Origin: Globomyces pollinis-pini
Taxonomy: Eukaryota; Chytridiomycota; Chytridiomycetes; Rhizophydiales; Globomycetaceae
DNA length: 64,000 nucleotides
Assembly: GCA_025399215.1 (NCBI GenBank)
Contig: MU621112.1
Span: forward strand, 1-64,000
Reading direction: 5' to 3'
Below the pieces are notes generated by a model, which saw nothing but the letters and a program-made list of their open reading frames with translations, was not told the DNA's origin and did not search any database. Both the position numbers and the translations under genes were made by a program. Positions 24,136-36,503 of this stretch are shown piece after piece; the first letter of the stretch is position 1, and every line of letters starts with the position of its first letter.

Positions 24136-25890
24136 TTAAAATTTAAACTGAAGAATATGGTTGTAAATGGTTCGAATAGTTGGACGTGCCAGTGGGTCTT
24201 CATTCCAACATAGATTCATTATTGTAACCTAAAGTATTAATTTCTTTATTCAATACCAGTTGCAGAGGAAGAAATTGGGGGATATCTGGCTTCAATTTTT
24301 CCAAAGCAATTTTATATCCTAGAACCATAGGATTTGTAATTTCAAAAAGTGGTTGACGTGTAATGATACTGTGAAATACAAGACCAAAGCTATAGATATC
24401 CTAATTTTAGTATGCCTAATTTACAGTTATTCGTTGGTCATCAATTGGTATTCCCATAAGACTTTCAGGTGCCATCCATTCTGGTTGGGATATGCAGATG
24501 GGGTCGCTAATGCGGTGGTTAAACAATGATTTATGAAAGCCGAAATCACTCAGCATTAAAGATTTATCTGCTGCCACCTTCAATTGATTAGTGCCGGAAA
24601 TTCAATTTACCAATACATTTGTTGTTTTCAGATTACCATGAAACATAACTGGTTTAGCTTCATGTAATGCAATTAATCCTTTGCAGATTTGTACCGATAA
24701 TCTTATAGCTTGCTCTGGAGTCATGTCAATGGAAGAATCCATCAACATTGATTGTAAATTGCCATTTGGCATGTATGGCATTACATAGAATACATCGGGA
24801 GGGGTTAAACTTGCTGCATAAACTGTCAGTAAATTAGGATGAACTATTTTTCTAACTATTAATCTTATCGTTGAAACCTTATTGCTGCTATCTCAGATGC
24901 CATCAAATTAAAGTCCTTTTCTGACACAACAATTTCACATTTTGGGATTTTAATCGCAACTTCTTTTACACCCCAAAGTCCTCCATTCACATATGAATTA
25001 TCAGTTTCACTGAGACTCTCCAAAATTGAGATATCTGTAGATGGGATAATCCAGGATTTAGTAGCTGCGTATAAGAGAGTGTTTTAATTTATACCAGAGT
25101 TATCGACCATTTGTCTAATATCTTGTCCAGAATTGGCTATGAAATCAATTATCATCGACTACAATTACATTTTGCTTGAATGGCCTTGTCTCCCCTATTG
25201 ACAGCAATACCTAAATATACTAAATTTATGATTTCATTTACCTTGTAAAGTTTCTTTCAACACTTTACTAGTTTGATGTAATGGTGTTTGTTGATAAGAA
25301 TTCATAATCTGAATGTGTGCTGAACATGTTTTTACAAGGAACAATGCTATTTCTGTATACCTCCAAAAACAAGCGTAATGTAGTGCAGTATTACCGTGAA
25401 TGTTTGAATCATCCACTTGAAAATTAAATGCTAAAGAGTTTACCATTGGCACCCGCTTCAATCAGCATCTTGACTGCATCAAGATGCCCTAACTTAGTGG
25501 ATATAATCAATGGTGTATCTCCCGATACAGTATGTGCGTTCCTAGAGTGTAAATAAATATGTTCTTACACATCTACTCCAATATCCAATGAGTACTGTAT
25601 TAATGGGATGAAACCTTGTACTAATTATCAACCGAAATTATTACTAAGTTGACAAGCGATATGCAATAACGACTGATTATGTAAATTTCTAGTTATTGGT
25701 GAATCAAAAAAGTAGATAAATACCTAGCTAATCTAAGATAATCCTTACCATTCTCTTTAGCTTCTCGTTGAAGACCAGTTATATCAAGCTTCAAAGCTAA
25801 ATCATGAATTACTCCCATCCCGGACGCGACGAAGAAAATTATTACACAAATTATTGGAGATATTGGAGTTGTCATGCTGAGAACTACCAT
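24136..25890 (-). CDS. Ankyrin-repeat protein with C-terminal kinase-like domain (predicted pseudokinase)
   Basis: About ten exons with introns of 22-35 nt give a protein of about 500 residues. The start is taken as ATG 25890; 25875 is also possible. A hydrophobic segment (PIICVIIFFVASGMGVI, about residues 9-25) looks like a signal peptide or anchor. Ankyrin repeats follow (NQSLLHIACQL, DTPLIISTKLGHLDAVKML, NTALHYACFWRYTEIALFL, QTPLHQTSK). The kinase fold has VAIK (Lys present), the DFG loop in LMLSDFGFH, MAPES, DIYSFGLVF and CWNEDPLARPT. The catalytic loop reads HGNLKTTNVL, so the HRD aspartate is replaced by asparagine. The TKL-type fold is clear; catalysis is doubtful. It starts 29 nt after the TTI1 stop. 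Confidence 0.82.
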
Positions 25891-25919
25891 ACAATGATTA
25901 TATATTAAATTCAAAAAAA

Positions 25920-28900
25920 TTATCGAGACGGCTGTTGGTTTGAGTGTTTATCCAATAATTGATCAATGGTTGCCAAACAGTCACTATTACACATATTAAA
26001 CAGCTCTCTGGTATGTGTATAATCTGCAATACTTCCAAAAGGCTTGTATTTATGTATCAAGCTTTTTGGTATAATGACATTGTGATATTCATCCATTCCA
26101 AGAGCCAAACACGTTAAAAGGTATAACCAATTTCGGTTGTGAGTTTTGGCAATGGTGAGTAGCATATCTTTAGCAAGTTCATTTATAGTCTTGGCATAAA
26201 ACCTACAATTCAGGAAATTAAACAGCAATAATGTTAAATCATTAGTCAAAGCGTTGGATAATGGGACATGTGTGACAATACTGTTGACAGATTTCAATAC
26301 TGATAAATATAAACGAGTTTCGATGCCGGTCGAATAAATAACATTGGAAATCTGTTTGCTTTGGCTTTGATGTGATTGGATTTTAGCATTCTTTTGAACA
26401 TCTAATTGTAAATTCTTTAGCAAGTTGAATAGGGTATCAATGACATCAACTTGAATTCTTTGCCTCATAAATTCTTTTGAATTGTTACAGATCACACCAA
26501 TTACATTCACAGCTTCCAATACCACGAAATGAGATTTGTCTTTACATCTGTTTAACACATATGGCCAGACTTTATGGACGAACGGATCCAACTCTTGCGT
26601 ACCATATAATACCGGTATTCCCAACAGTAAAATCCTTAAAATTGCCACTCGGATGCGGGAAGAATCAGAGGACAGAAAATCCACTGTCCTTTGAAGAATG
26701 GAAATCGCAACCGTCTGATGTGGGCTTAAAACTTCTTTCTCAGTAGACTGGGTGTTATTTGTCTCTTCTGCAGTAGGCGGACTGTTTTCCGTAATGTCTT
26801 GAGCATCTTTAATTCTACTTGTAAAAAATTCTTCAGCTGACATTGCGACTTCGTCAGCCTTGGTTTCCACTGGTTTAACCTTTAAATAAAGAGACAAAAT
26901 ATCGGAAGAGCAGCCACTTAGTAAAATTTCTGGGTCAGGCTCTGCACTTTTGATATTTTCTTGTGTTTCTGTGATTCCTAGATATTAAGGAGGAAAATTA
27001 CCCTGTAGCTGTTCGTGTTTCGAAAGGTCATTAGAAATAACTTCCAACAGTGTATAAAGTACCAATAATAACTCCCCTACTAAACCTAGATCTTCATCAT
27101 CAGTAATAGTTGGCCCAAATTGTGGTATATATCCAGAAGTGCCCAACTCGTCTATGGTATCCAATACTTGATCAATGCAATCAGTCATTAAAGGGCCAAT
27201 GATTTCAGATCCCGCAACTCGAATTGCAACAACTAAAACTCTTGGTGCGATTGGGTTGAGTGATATATATCTCAATTTATGAGAAATAGAATCAATTAAG
27301 TAATCTGAGTGCATCATAATCAAATTAGAAATAGTTGGCTCCAAAGAAAGGTTGTCTTGGCCGTTTACAGGACTGTACAATAGTTCTCTATGTGAAGGCT
27401 GTTGGGACACACTAGCAAAAACGACCAACGAAGCAGCAGCGGACGAGCTTATCAAATAATTTGAATCTCCAAGCTTTTCTAGCAGAATATACAAGCCATC
27501 CATTAAAACATTTGCAAATTGATATGTATCCAAGTGATTCACCATCAATGATAAACCTTCAAGCCACACAGAGTTTTTTAATACCAACAGCGATGATTCA
27601 GCTATGTTCATGGTTGGATATACATTTTTCTGAATTGGAAGAATTGATTTCTTGAACCGAAAATCTGTGGTAGAGGTTGGTATGTCCAGAAAATCTAACT
27701 GCAAATATTCCCTTACTATCTGCCCCACCAAGTCTCCACCTTTATCACCAGCTGCACAATACTCGTTTAATAAAAGCATAGTTTGATATTGTAATGTAGA
27801 ATTGTTCAACGTAACCAGCAGCTGCTTCACAAAACTGGGGACTTCTATACATGCTAATAATTTAACCAGCTCTTGAATGATTTTATATGATTGATCATTT
27901 GAAAACCTCTGAAATTGTTTTTTGGGAAATCCAGACTGATTCCCAATCAGTTTCCTTTGAATATCTCGGTCAAAGCCATATTCCGAACTGTCATGCTTGA
28001 TCAATTTCATATTTTTTAACTCCGGCTCTAATAAATTGATCAATCCTGATACAAATTCTTCAATATGTAAGTCTAACACCAATATACAACTTTTGTCCAA
28101 CAGCTTTATACATCCATACAGTATTGACAGTTTTTCAGCCACTAATGACTCATCTACTGTAGTTGATAATTGCGAGATATTTTCAATCACATTGACCAGA
28201 GATCGTTGCAAATGACCATGTACATGAACTCTAGTTTCAGTGCTTTCAGCCAGCGATAAGAGTTTTTCCAGGCACAATTTTGTTAGATCGTCTGATTCAT
28301 CACTAAGATAACATAGCATTGTATCCATAAACAGTGAATAACAATTGGAAAGTGTGTTACGACAGTTGCAAATCAATTCAAAGCACAGTTGTAAAACACT
28401 CATCCGTACTTCAGCATTAAGATGTGACTTAAGTTTAATCAGCATCCGTATAACTTGTCCTACATTTGTAACTGTTTTATCAAGCCAATCTTTCGTTCGA
28501 AAAGTTGACGTGTTATGAGAATCAACGGATGTACCTGTTTCTGTCAAATTATGGGCCTCTGTGAAGAGTTCCCAAGGGGAAGAATTTGTGTATGTGTCTG
28601 GAATTGTTTTGACTAATAGTTTGGTGAGAACTTTGATGGACGAAACTACAACTTTATGATTTACGTTTGGGTTGTTTAGAATAACTTTTGATACACTTGA
28701 AAAAGTCCCAGGGAGTATCTTTGCTGCAAAATCTTTGTCGTTTATCTGATCAAGAAGTATCAAAAGCCCATCCAATACAGAATTCCGTAAAGAGTTGAAA
28801 GACTTGACATTAAGAAATTCTAGTAACATATGAAGGTTATGTGCCAGAAGTGGTTGGAACTTATCTTGGATTAAAATGAAAGTGTTTTGGTGTTTTCTCC

Positions 28901-29292
28901 ATGCATTTTGCAGAATTCCTGCAATATAGAGTCGTAGTTCTTCAGATCGAACAGTGGATTTTTCAAAGAGTTTTGGCATCAGTATATATATCTCTGTCAA
29001 AACAATCTCTGAAATAGCGTTTCGTTGTATTTGGTTTAATAACAGATCAATTGTCTTTAATACCGATTCGATATTCCTATTAGAATTTGCTGAATGAATT
29101 AAAGGAAATAAGATGAAATCCAGGAGAGGAGTGATTGATTCTGGATTTGATTCTACAATCTTTTCTTGAAGTTTGGCCAGTAAATGAATATCAGGAGACT
29201 TCAAGATCGCAACACATAACGGTTTAAACTGATAGTTCAGCTTATTCAACAATTACCTCCATAAACAACTTTTGTCTTTGTTTTTCCATCAT
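25920..29292 (-). CDS. TTI1: TTI1, HEAT-repeat subunit of the TTT complex
   Basis: With TELO2 and TTI2, TTI1 acts as an Hsp90 co-chaperone that stabilises PIKK kinases such as TOR and ATM. Three exons: a short one starting MMEKQRQKLFME (ATG 29292), a long one to about 26995, and the last to 25920; about 1,100 residues. The first intron is best read as 28 nt, ending in TATCAG after the CTGAAC motif. Conserved N-terminal FKPLC then the LLDFILFPL region, and the C-terminal SHKLRYISLNPIAPRVL stretch, identify the family. The rest is helical HEAT repeats. It lies 70 nt downstream of UBLCP1 on the same strand. Confidence 0.88.
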
Positions 29293-29362
29293 GAAATTAC
29301 CAAAGAAAAAAAGTTGTTAGAAAAAGAAATAGTGTTTATTATAGTTTAAAAGCAAGAGTATT

Positions 29363-30538
29363 TCAATCATCTTTAGGTAAAGGCCCTTTGTATTTTTTCC
29401 AATTCTAGTCTGAGATACTCATGGTCATTACCTTATGATTCAGTTTGCCAAAATCTGGAACTAATGTCAATTGCAACAAATATTTGGTTAAATGAACTAA
29501 CTCCCTATCTGTCGCTTTCATTACAGGTGCATTCTTGAACACTGAGATTTTTAATCCCTAATGTTTTAAGATGATAAAATAAATACTGATTGAGGATTCA
29601 TTGCGAAATTTCTACCCAAGTCATCAATGTGAATTGTATCTTTGGTTACTGATAAATGATATTACTATGAGGACCATATTGTGGTAAATTATCCCATATG
29701 ACTCGAAGTGCTTTAACCTTTGGTCAGATTCAAATAAGATACTTGATGCTTCTTTTTCTTCAAATCTTTCTCGTTTTCAATAGAAAACATAAATGATTGA
29801 TCTAACACAAAAGCAATTCTATAATCTGGGTGAGTTAACATTCCTAATTCCGTGATTTTAGCTTCTAACCACTAATATCAATAAATTTAAAGATCAGTTA
29901 ACCCTCCAAGAAGTTTGACTCCAAATACAAAATTCATAATGTTGGGATAAAACAGTCAGCATTTCATGCATTCCAGGTCTAGCTAATTGTGATATGTGAG
30001 ATACTTGACTTTTGCAATCAAAGAGGGTGTAGTCTATAAACTTAATAGATCTCTATTTGATACCCAAATCCAGCACCAATAGTTTCTTCGAAGGTGACAA
30101 ATCATTAATCAGATGTATTTTTGATTTGGAAATAGTATTTTCTAATGCAGCAAGGTTTGATAAATTTCGTAAAGGATCCGCAGTATCTCCAATAGAGTAG
30201 TCAATATCCAAATCATTAACAATATCTCTGTCCAAGTCAGTTGGTTCGCGAAGAATATCCTTCTCCACTAATGTCAACTACCAAGTAATACCAGAACCCA
30301 TCAATATGACAGAATGAACAGGTAGTTTTAATTTCAGTGTATTCAGTTTGGTTGAATCTGGTGGTAGTTTTCCTTTGACAAGTCCGATTAGTTTTTGCCT
30401 TTCTGGCAATACCTCTGTAACATCTCTCAAGTATTCCTTCAACTCGCCAATATTGCTATCATTATTGATAGCTAGCTTGTATTTGTTTCCATTCCATGAA
30501 ACCAATAAATCGATTGAACTTTCGCTTGTTGTAGCCAT
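29363..30538 (-). CDS. UBLCP1: UBLCP1, ubiquitin-like-domain phosphatase
   Basis: HAD-type phosphatase that dephosphorylates the nuclear proteasome. Eight exons join through introns of 24-31 nt into about 310 residues from ATG 30538. Residues 1-85 are a ubiquitin-like domain (LLVSWNGNKYKLAI, SVILMGSG). The phosphatase motif DxDxT is restored only after splicing as VLDLDYTLFD. The rest follows the family: ARPGMHEML, FCIWSQTSW, HIDDLGRNFAMNPQSGLKI and a C-terminus ending KGPLPKDD. All catalytic motifs are intact. Confidence 0.93.
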
Positions 30539-30563
30539 AAACAAGAGAAAAGTGTATGGAAAA

Positions 30564-30740
30564 TTACAAAGAAATGCAATGGTAACGATATATTAAAAGG
30601 ATCAGAAAGTAAATATATTCTTGACTTATTGTAACAAATATTCTCTCCAACTCCTCATCCAATCGATTCGATACATCAGATTTGTTAAACTGCTGGTTTT
30701 TTTGAGATGATTCTTCGGTTATAGTGTAGTTTCCACTCAT
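30564..30740 (-). CDS. Possible 58-residue protein or upstream ORF of UBLCP1
   Basis: An uninterrupted frame from ATG 30740 to a stop at 30564, only 25 nt before the UBLCP1 ATG. The first half is polar and acidic (NRLDEELERIFVTI). The end is hydrophobic (YIYFLILLIYRYHC), which could be a tail anchor. No homologue is recognised. It lies where the UBLCP1 promoter or 5' UTR must be, so an upstream ORF or chance frame is as likely as a gene. Confidence 0.25.
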   Translation of the reverse strand: MSGNYTITEESSQKNQQFNKSDVSNRLDEELERIFVTISQEYIYFLILLIYRYHCISL

Positions 30741-31004
30741 AATGAATAGTCTATCTAAAGTACTCCAAACTGCACTTTATCTCATTCATTTTTTGTAAAA
30801 ATCGAAGCATGAGCGGTTGAAAAAGATTTCTGTCGAATTCACATAATTAAGCATATTAATGAAATACAACTCGTAATTGATGAGAATTGGGCAGTTTGGT
30901 AGCGTTACCTAAATAAAGGGTCGTGTAGATACGACTAGGTGGATTTAAATGGGTCCACGAACAAGAACTATTTCACCCAAAACTGGAATCATTAACTTCA
31001 AAAG
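30741..31004. promoter_or_regulatory. Divergent promoter region, UBLCP1 side and STAND gene
   Basis: 264 nt between the leftward small frame/UBLCP1 and the STAND gene start at 31005. No recognisable site or gene. Confidence 0.4.
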
Positions 31005-34000
31005 ATGAATTTGATCGATAATGCTATAGCTCTAGATCAATCATACCAGAAAAATAAGGGAAAGTTAAAGGAAGTCTTAACAGCTGTCAACGATCTTGCT
31101 CAAGGTGGAAGTGCACTAAAATTAACCGTTATTGCCGGAACAGCATTGGCAAGTTTTAGTGAATGTCTACCACCCCCAGTTGGAGTGTATGTCGGATTTA
31201 CAGCTAGAATGGTCACGAACGTAGTTAAATCTTTAGATCCAGAGGTATTTTAACATCCCACTCATTCATAAAGGCCTCAAAAAGTATATTGGCAGATGTT
31301 CCACAGTTAATTAACGCTGCACTAAATGAATGTCATCGAATTCAAAAAAATGCACAATCTACAGAATTAAAAGAAGTTTTGACAAAGTTTGAATCCGATC
31401 TGAACAAATTTCAAATCAATTTCAACACCCCGGAAACTAAGAACTGGTTGGAAAAGGTAGATGAAGTTCTATTTCCCGAAACAATGGAAGCTAAATTCAA
31501 AGACTTCAAAGCAAGTATCCAGACTTGGAAACAAACCATTGAACATGAATTACACATTGAAACGCATGAACAGGTATCCATCCTATCAGTATTTATTTTA
31601 GGTTGTTGGAATTCATACTGATACAAAACATATCGCGTCCGAAGTTGATAATTTAAAGAATAATATGATATTACAAGAATCAAAAGCACTTCAAGACTCG
31701 ATCGCTGAAAAGCTAAAACAGTTTCATCCATTTTCTGTGACTAATCGACAAAAATTCGCATCTAGTAGATTTGTTGCAGGAACCTTGGTACAAAAAGAAG
31801 CCGAGATAAAAAGCTGGTACAAGAGTGATACAATAGGCTACTTACTACAATCCGAAGAATGTAAGATTTTGTTTTGTATTGCTGATATGTACAGCTACAG
31901 GGAAAACAGTCTTTGCGTCAAAAATTGAAGACATATTATCAAGTAGTATATCTCCACCATTGGTAGCCTACTTTTTCCCACAAAAAGAGTCTCTGCCTCC
32001 TGTTCCGATAGGTGCTATGACAGAAAAATCAAAAAGGCATAAACTTAAAGAAGATTTTTATAAACCAATGAATGTTATTGCAAGTTTTGCCAGACAACTT
32101 GCCCGAAAAGATGTTGAATTCGCCAAGATTTTATCTGAACAGCCCATACTAGAGAGAAATTTGAATGAAGATGCAGATGATGAAATACCTTTATTGTTTC
32201 AGGAGCTGCTTGTTGATACAGCACAAAGATCTCAAAAAACTGTTGTACTTGTCATAGACTCTGTAGAATATTTACTTTCGCATTCCACCAAGTCAATGAT
32301 GAAACTTATAGATTGTTTTGCCGACTTGGAACATACTACACCAATACGATTTGTCTTTACAAGTGCAATGTTATATGATTTGGAATGGTTTCAAGGCAAA
32401 AAGACTATTTTTTTCCCTTTGCAATTTGAAAACGATATCCAAACATATATCAGGTCAAATTTAATTGAATTGTTTAATGGTGCTCCTAAAAAAGTTGACT
32501 ATGACTTGAATGTATTAGTTAACAGAATAGTAACAAAAATATCAAATCATGGACCGATAAAATCCTACCAAAGAGCGAGAAACCTTAAAGATAGAATCTG
32601 GAATGATTTTCTCAACTACAATGAAGAAGGTACATCTTCAATTGATGAGTATTTTGATAAATGGATCAACGAGGCCATTTTGTACAGCTGCGAACATGTT
32701 GATAGGATAAATTCTTTAATGGGAGATCCATTGTGGAAACTTATTGTCGAATTTTTCAGAATTCATTGGAACTTTCAGGTCATTTCACTTTACGAAGATG
32801 AATATGGGAGCTCAAAGTTCACGACGATTGAAAATCTTCATCAAATTATTTTATATGAAGGATTTGATTTAAGATTGGATGATGTGAAAAAAATAATTGG
32901 TTACAGTAAAGAATATTTTGAAACAATGGTGATTGATGAAATTGAATACACCACCACTTCTTCGAATGTATTTTCCATACTGTATGAGCAAAGGGAACAA
33001 GATGATCAAGAATGGTTTGATTCCATAATCAATCTTTGGATTCAGCGGGGACTCAAAGTTTTTAAAGAGCATATGGTACTGCCGATATATAAGTCTGATA
33101 TTGAAATCCATCCATTACTGAAATATTATGCAGAATTTTGGCATTTAGCATTGGTTCAGAACAGCGTTACTGAAACTAAACTCCAGAATTCAATAGTAAA
33201 GGAAATCCGAAATTTTTTTAACCCTGAAGATGCAAGTGTAGAATCACCACCATACATATTGCTATGGTTGGAATTAACAGCATCGATTGGCTCTCCTTTG
33301 AATCGATCTGACATCATCCGAATTAAGGAGGGTGTGAAATATGGAAACGAACGAGATCCATCATTAGTGGAAGACTTTCATGATCTGGATATCTTTTTCG
33401 ATGAACTTGGTAAAGTCATGCTGGATTTTGGTGATATCATTAATTCGAATCCTTCTGAAATATTCAAATCATTGCTTTTAGCATTACCAACAAACAGCAT
33501 GCTATCGAGAAAATATTTAGCAAACTGTTTGGATACTGATTATGAGTTGGTTTATACTGATCGACACGATTGGCCATGCGAAATTTGCCGTTACGAAACA
33601 GATTCCGATGGAGTTTTTGGGTTATTCACAAGTCTAAATGAAATAGGTATTGCGACACAGAAAGGGATAGAAATTTACAGTTTGGACAGTAGCACTAAAA
33701 TGGTACTTTTTGTGGATTTGCCAAATGTGTACAAATTTGGTGGAATATTTAATGATGAATTTTTAGCTGCTGTTGTTGATGAAGGAATTCATAAATTGGT
33801 ACATGTAACTTTGGGAGAAAAGGGATCAACTGAGATCATCAAGATTTCACATCCAGGAAGTATAGACATCATGACAGATATTGGATTTTGTCCATATGAC
33901 AATGACGATGCTGATACTGAAGAAACTACGGATGGGGACGAATCCACTACTGATGAGGACTACACCATTACAACTTCACAAAATCGGCTCTATATGTGGA

Positions 34001-36060
34001 ATTTAACCACAAAGTCTGAAGTACCAGTGATTTCATTACAATTCGACAGTGTTATTAAAGCGGTTAATATGGATTTTGGTCATCAAGATATATTTGTAGG
34101 ACTAGAAGATGGTAAACTGATTCATTGGAGCCGAAAGCTTTCAAAAGGACGTATTATAACTGTAGTTGATAGTTATATAACCGGAATAATAAGTGGTTGT
34201 GAAAAGTGGGAAATCATTTATACCAGATTAGATGGAGTTATATCAGTTTATCATGTTGAACAGGATGTCAAATTAGCGGAATTTGCTGATCATCGACATC
34301 CCATTATTGACTTCAAACTCGATAGAAAAAAGAAAATGTTGATTACTATATCAGATCATATGAAAGTGCGATTTTGGGATTTAAAAACATACGTGTCAAC
34401 ACCATTGAAACGAATGGTTTTACCATTACTGAAACCATCCCAAGTTTGTATCAACTCTAGAGAGATGCTTATCCTAGCATGCTTCTCTGATTCACAACTA
34501 CCCGTATTGTGCAGTCTTGATGTGAATGGTTATGAAGATGATGGAAGTGATGAATTCACAAGTTTACAATTGAAAACTACATTGACAGATATGCACGTTA
34601 AATTTGAAGATTCAATGCTGTTGAGTATTTCAGAAAATGCAGAAACTATTGCAACAATGACCAATGGGCGATTAATTGTCTATGATAAAAAAGGGATTGT
34701 AAAAGCTCAATCGAATGAAATATTGGAAAATGTTTATTCTATTTGTTTATCAAATGACGGTCAAACTATAGTTACCTTTCGCCATGGTTACAATGAAGTA
34801 ACCTTATGGGATACGAATTGCGTCGTTTTAGGGAGGTTTACCAGTCATCAAACGGATATTACGGCGGGTTATGTATCAGCAGATGGGCAATATATTGTTT
34901 CTGGTTCTGTTTCGGGCACAGTTATAGTATGGAATCGACAATTAGAAGAGTTACAACGTTACAAAATTGGACAACCAATTGAAGCAGTCACTATGAATCA
35001 GGATCGGTCACTATTGGCATTGTCTATAGATATGGGTGATTATCAATGTGAAGTAAGAATAATAGACTGGCAAGGATTAGTAAAGTACAAGTTTTTTGTC
35101 AAATACGATTGTAATGGCTTGCGTTTCAACCCGGAATCAACAAAACTATTGATTTGTAATGGCACACCAAATCACAAAGCTCTTATATATGATTTCGTAA
35201 ATGATATTGAAACACCTGAAATGGAGCACTGTTTTGTAACTGGATCTTCACTTAGGTATGTTGGATCTGAAGGTATCTATGAATTTGACTGGGATGGTAT
35301 TCAAAAACAACCACTTTGTTACCACAAAAATAGTGTTGGGTTAAGAGGGATTATGCATTCACTTGTTGATGGAAACCGCAGAATCTTCCACTATTATGGT
35401 AAATATCACTCTGAAAATTAATTATTAGGCAATGAAGTTATCATATTTTCTATTCCGTTTCAACAGAATGCAGAGTTTGATAAATATGAACCGGTTCTAA
35501 AAGATCGGAAAGTCGAGGCTGCATCAACCTATCTACGCCGACTAAAGAACGAATCTGATAAAATGAACGAGTCTTTTAGTCCGTTAGCCTACATTGATGA
35601 CATTTTGAAAACAGATTTCGAGTTTGAACCAGTCTTAATGAATGATCACGTTGAAGTAGCATGTGAACCTGTTGTATATACTGAAGTCAATTTTTTTGAA
35701 TTGGATACAAATGAAATTGTATTTGGTCCAATGCCAATGCCGGACGTTGTAATTCCTAATAATGACAATGTTGAACCACGAAATGATCAGACACAGATAT
35801 CACCTATTTTGACCAACACCGATTTGAACTCGAAGACCGATACGGTGTTTGAAGATATAACTTCCCCTCAATTAGCAGTAACAAAAGATACAAATTCATT
35901 ATCGAACTTGCAACCTCCTCCGATCCCTGGGCCCTCAACGAACATTTCCAAATCACCTGAAGTGTACAAAACCGTGGTTGAAAAGGTACCATATCGATGG
36001 TTTCCGTGCATTGTAACCTATCATCACCATCATTACCTGATCTCCGACAAGCCTACATAA
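31005..36060 (+). CDS. STAND NTPase with N-terminal helical domain and C-terminal WD40 repeats
   Basis: Exons 31005-31244, 31274-31573, 31602-31860, 31895-35398 and 35429-36060 give 1,644 residues in frame. Residues 1-80 are helical with a hydrophobic glycine-rich core (ALKLTVIAGTALASF, LPPPVGVYVGF), resembling four-helix effector domains of fungal NLR-like proteins. A helical linker follows. The NTPase begins at the P-loop remnant STGKTVFASKI with Walker B VVLVIDSVEYL. From about residue 790 to 1,430 there are multiple WD40-type blades (SGSVSGTVIVWNRQLEELQRY, FRHGYNEVTLWD). A Pro/Ser-rich tail ends in a histidine run. Architecture is that of signalling STAND proteins such as NWD1 or HET-E-like. 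The P-loop lacks its first glycine because an intron falls there (see findings). Confidence 0.85.
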
Positions 36061-36503
36061 CCTTGAATGTAAATTTCATCAATTGTTCTAGTTTTATATT
36101 AATAATTACTATGGGTATTTAGAATCGATTGTTATATATCTAATATCGGAAGTCCGTAGTTGAGCTATTCAATTTATGACTGCAATTCATTATACCTTCA
36201 GGATAGATACCCAACAATGTATTCAAGTTCTTTACATTAATGAGTGATTGTTGAGAATTTATCTCCTGTAATTGACAAGTGAGTTCATTCCTACGTTTAT
36301 TAGAATGCAAACTACTCTACCCATCTACCATTTTTACAGTAACATGCACTTTAGCATGGCATAAAGAAACCCAAAACTGTAGCGTTCGATGTCTCAAGGT
36401 TTCTAGTATTTGCTCCTGGTCCGGTTCCATTGGTGAGTTGAAAAACTTTCAAAAAAAAATCAAGGACTAAAATACATCATTTCAATGGTAGTTTTTATTG
36501 CTA
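36061..36503. other. Intergenic region between convergent STAND and globin genes
   Basis: 443 nt between two 3' ends. A 63-codon frame at 36279-36470 has no protein-like character. Nothing else was recognised; it presumably contains both 3' UTRs. Confidence 0.5.

Noticed and set aside
29240..29292. A possible 16-nt intron in the first exon of TTI1
   Set aside because: The next AG, 12 nt further on, gives a 28-nt intron with a CTGAAC branch motif and CAG acceptor in the same frame. That fits the intron population much better.
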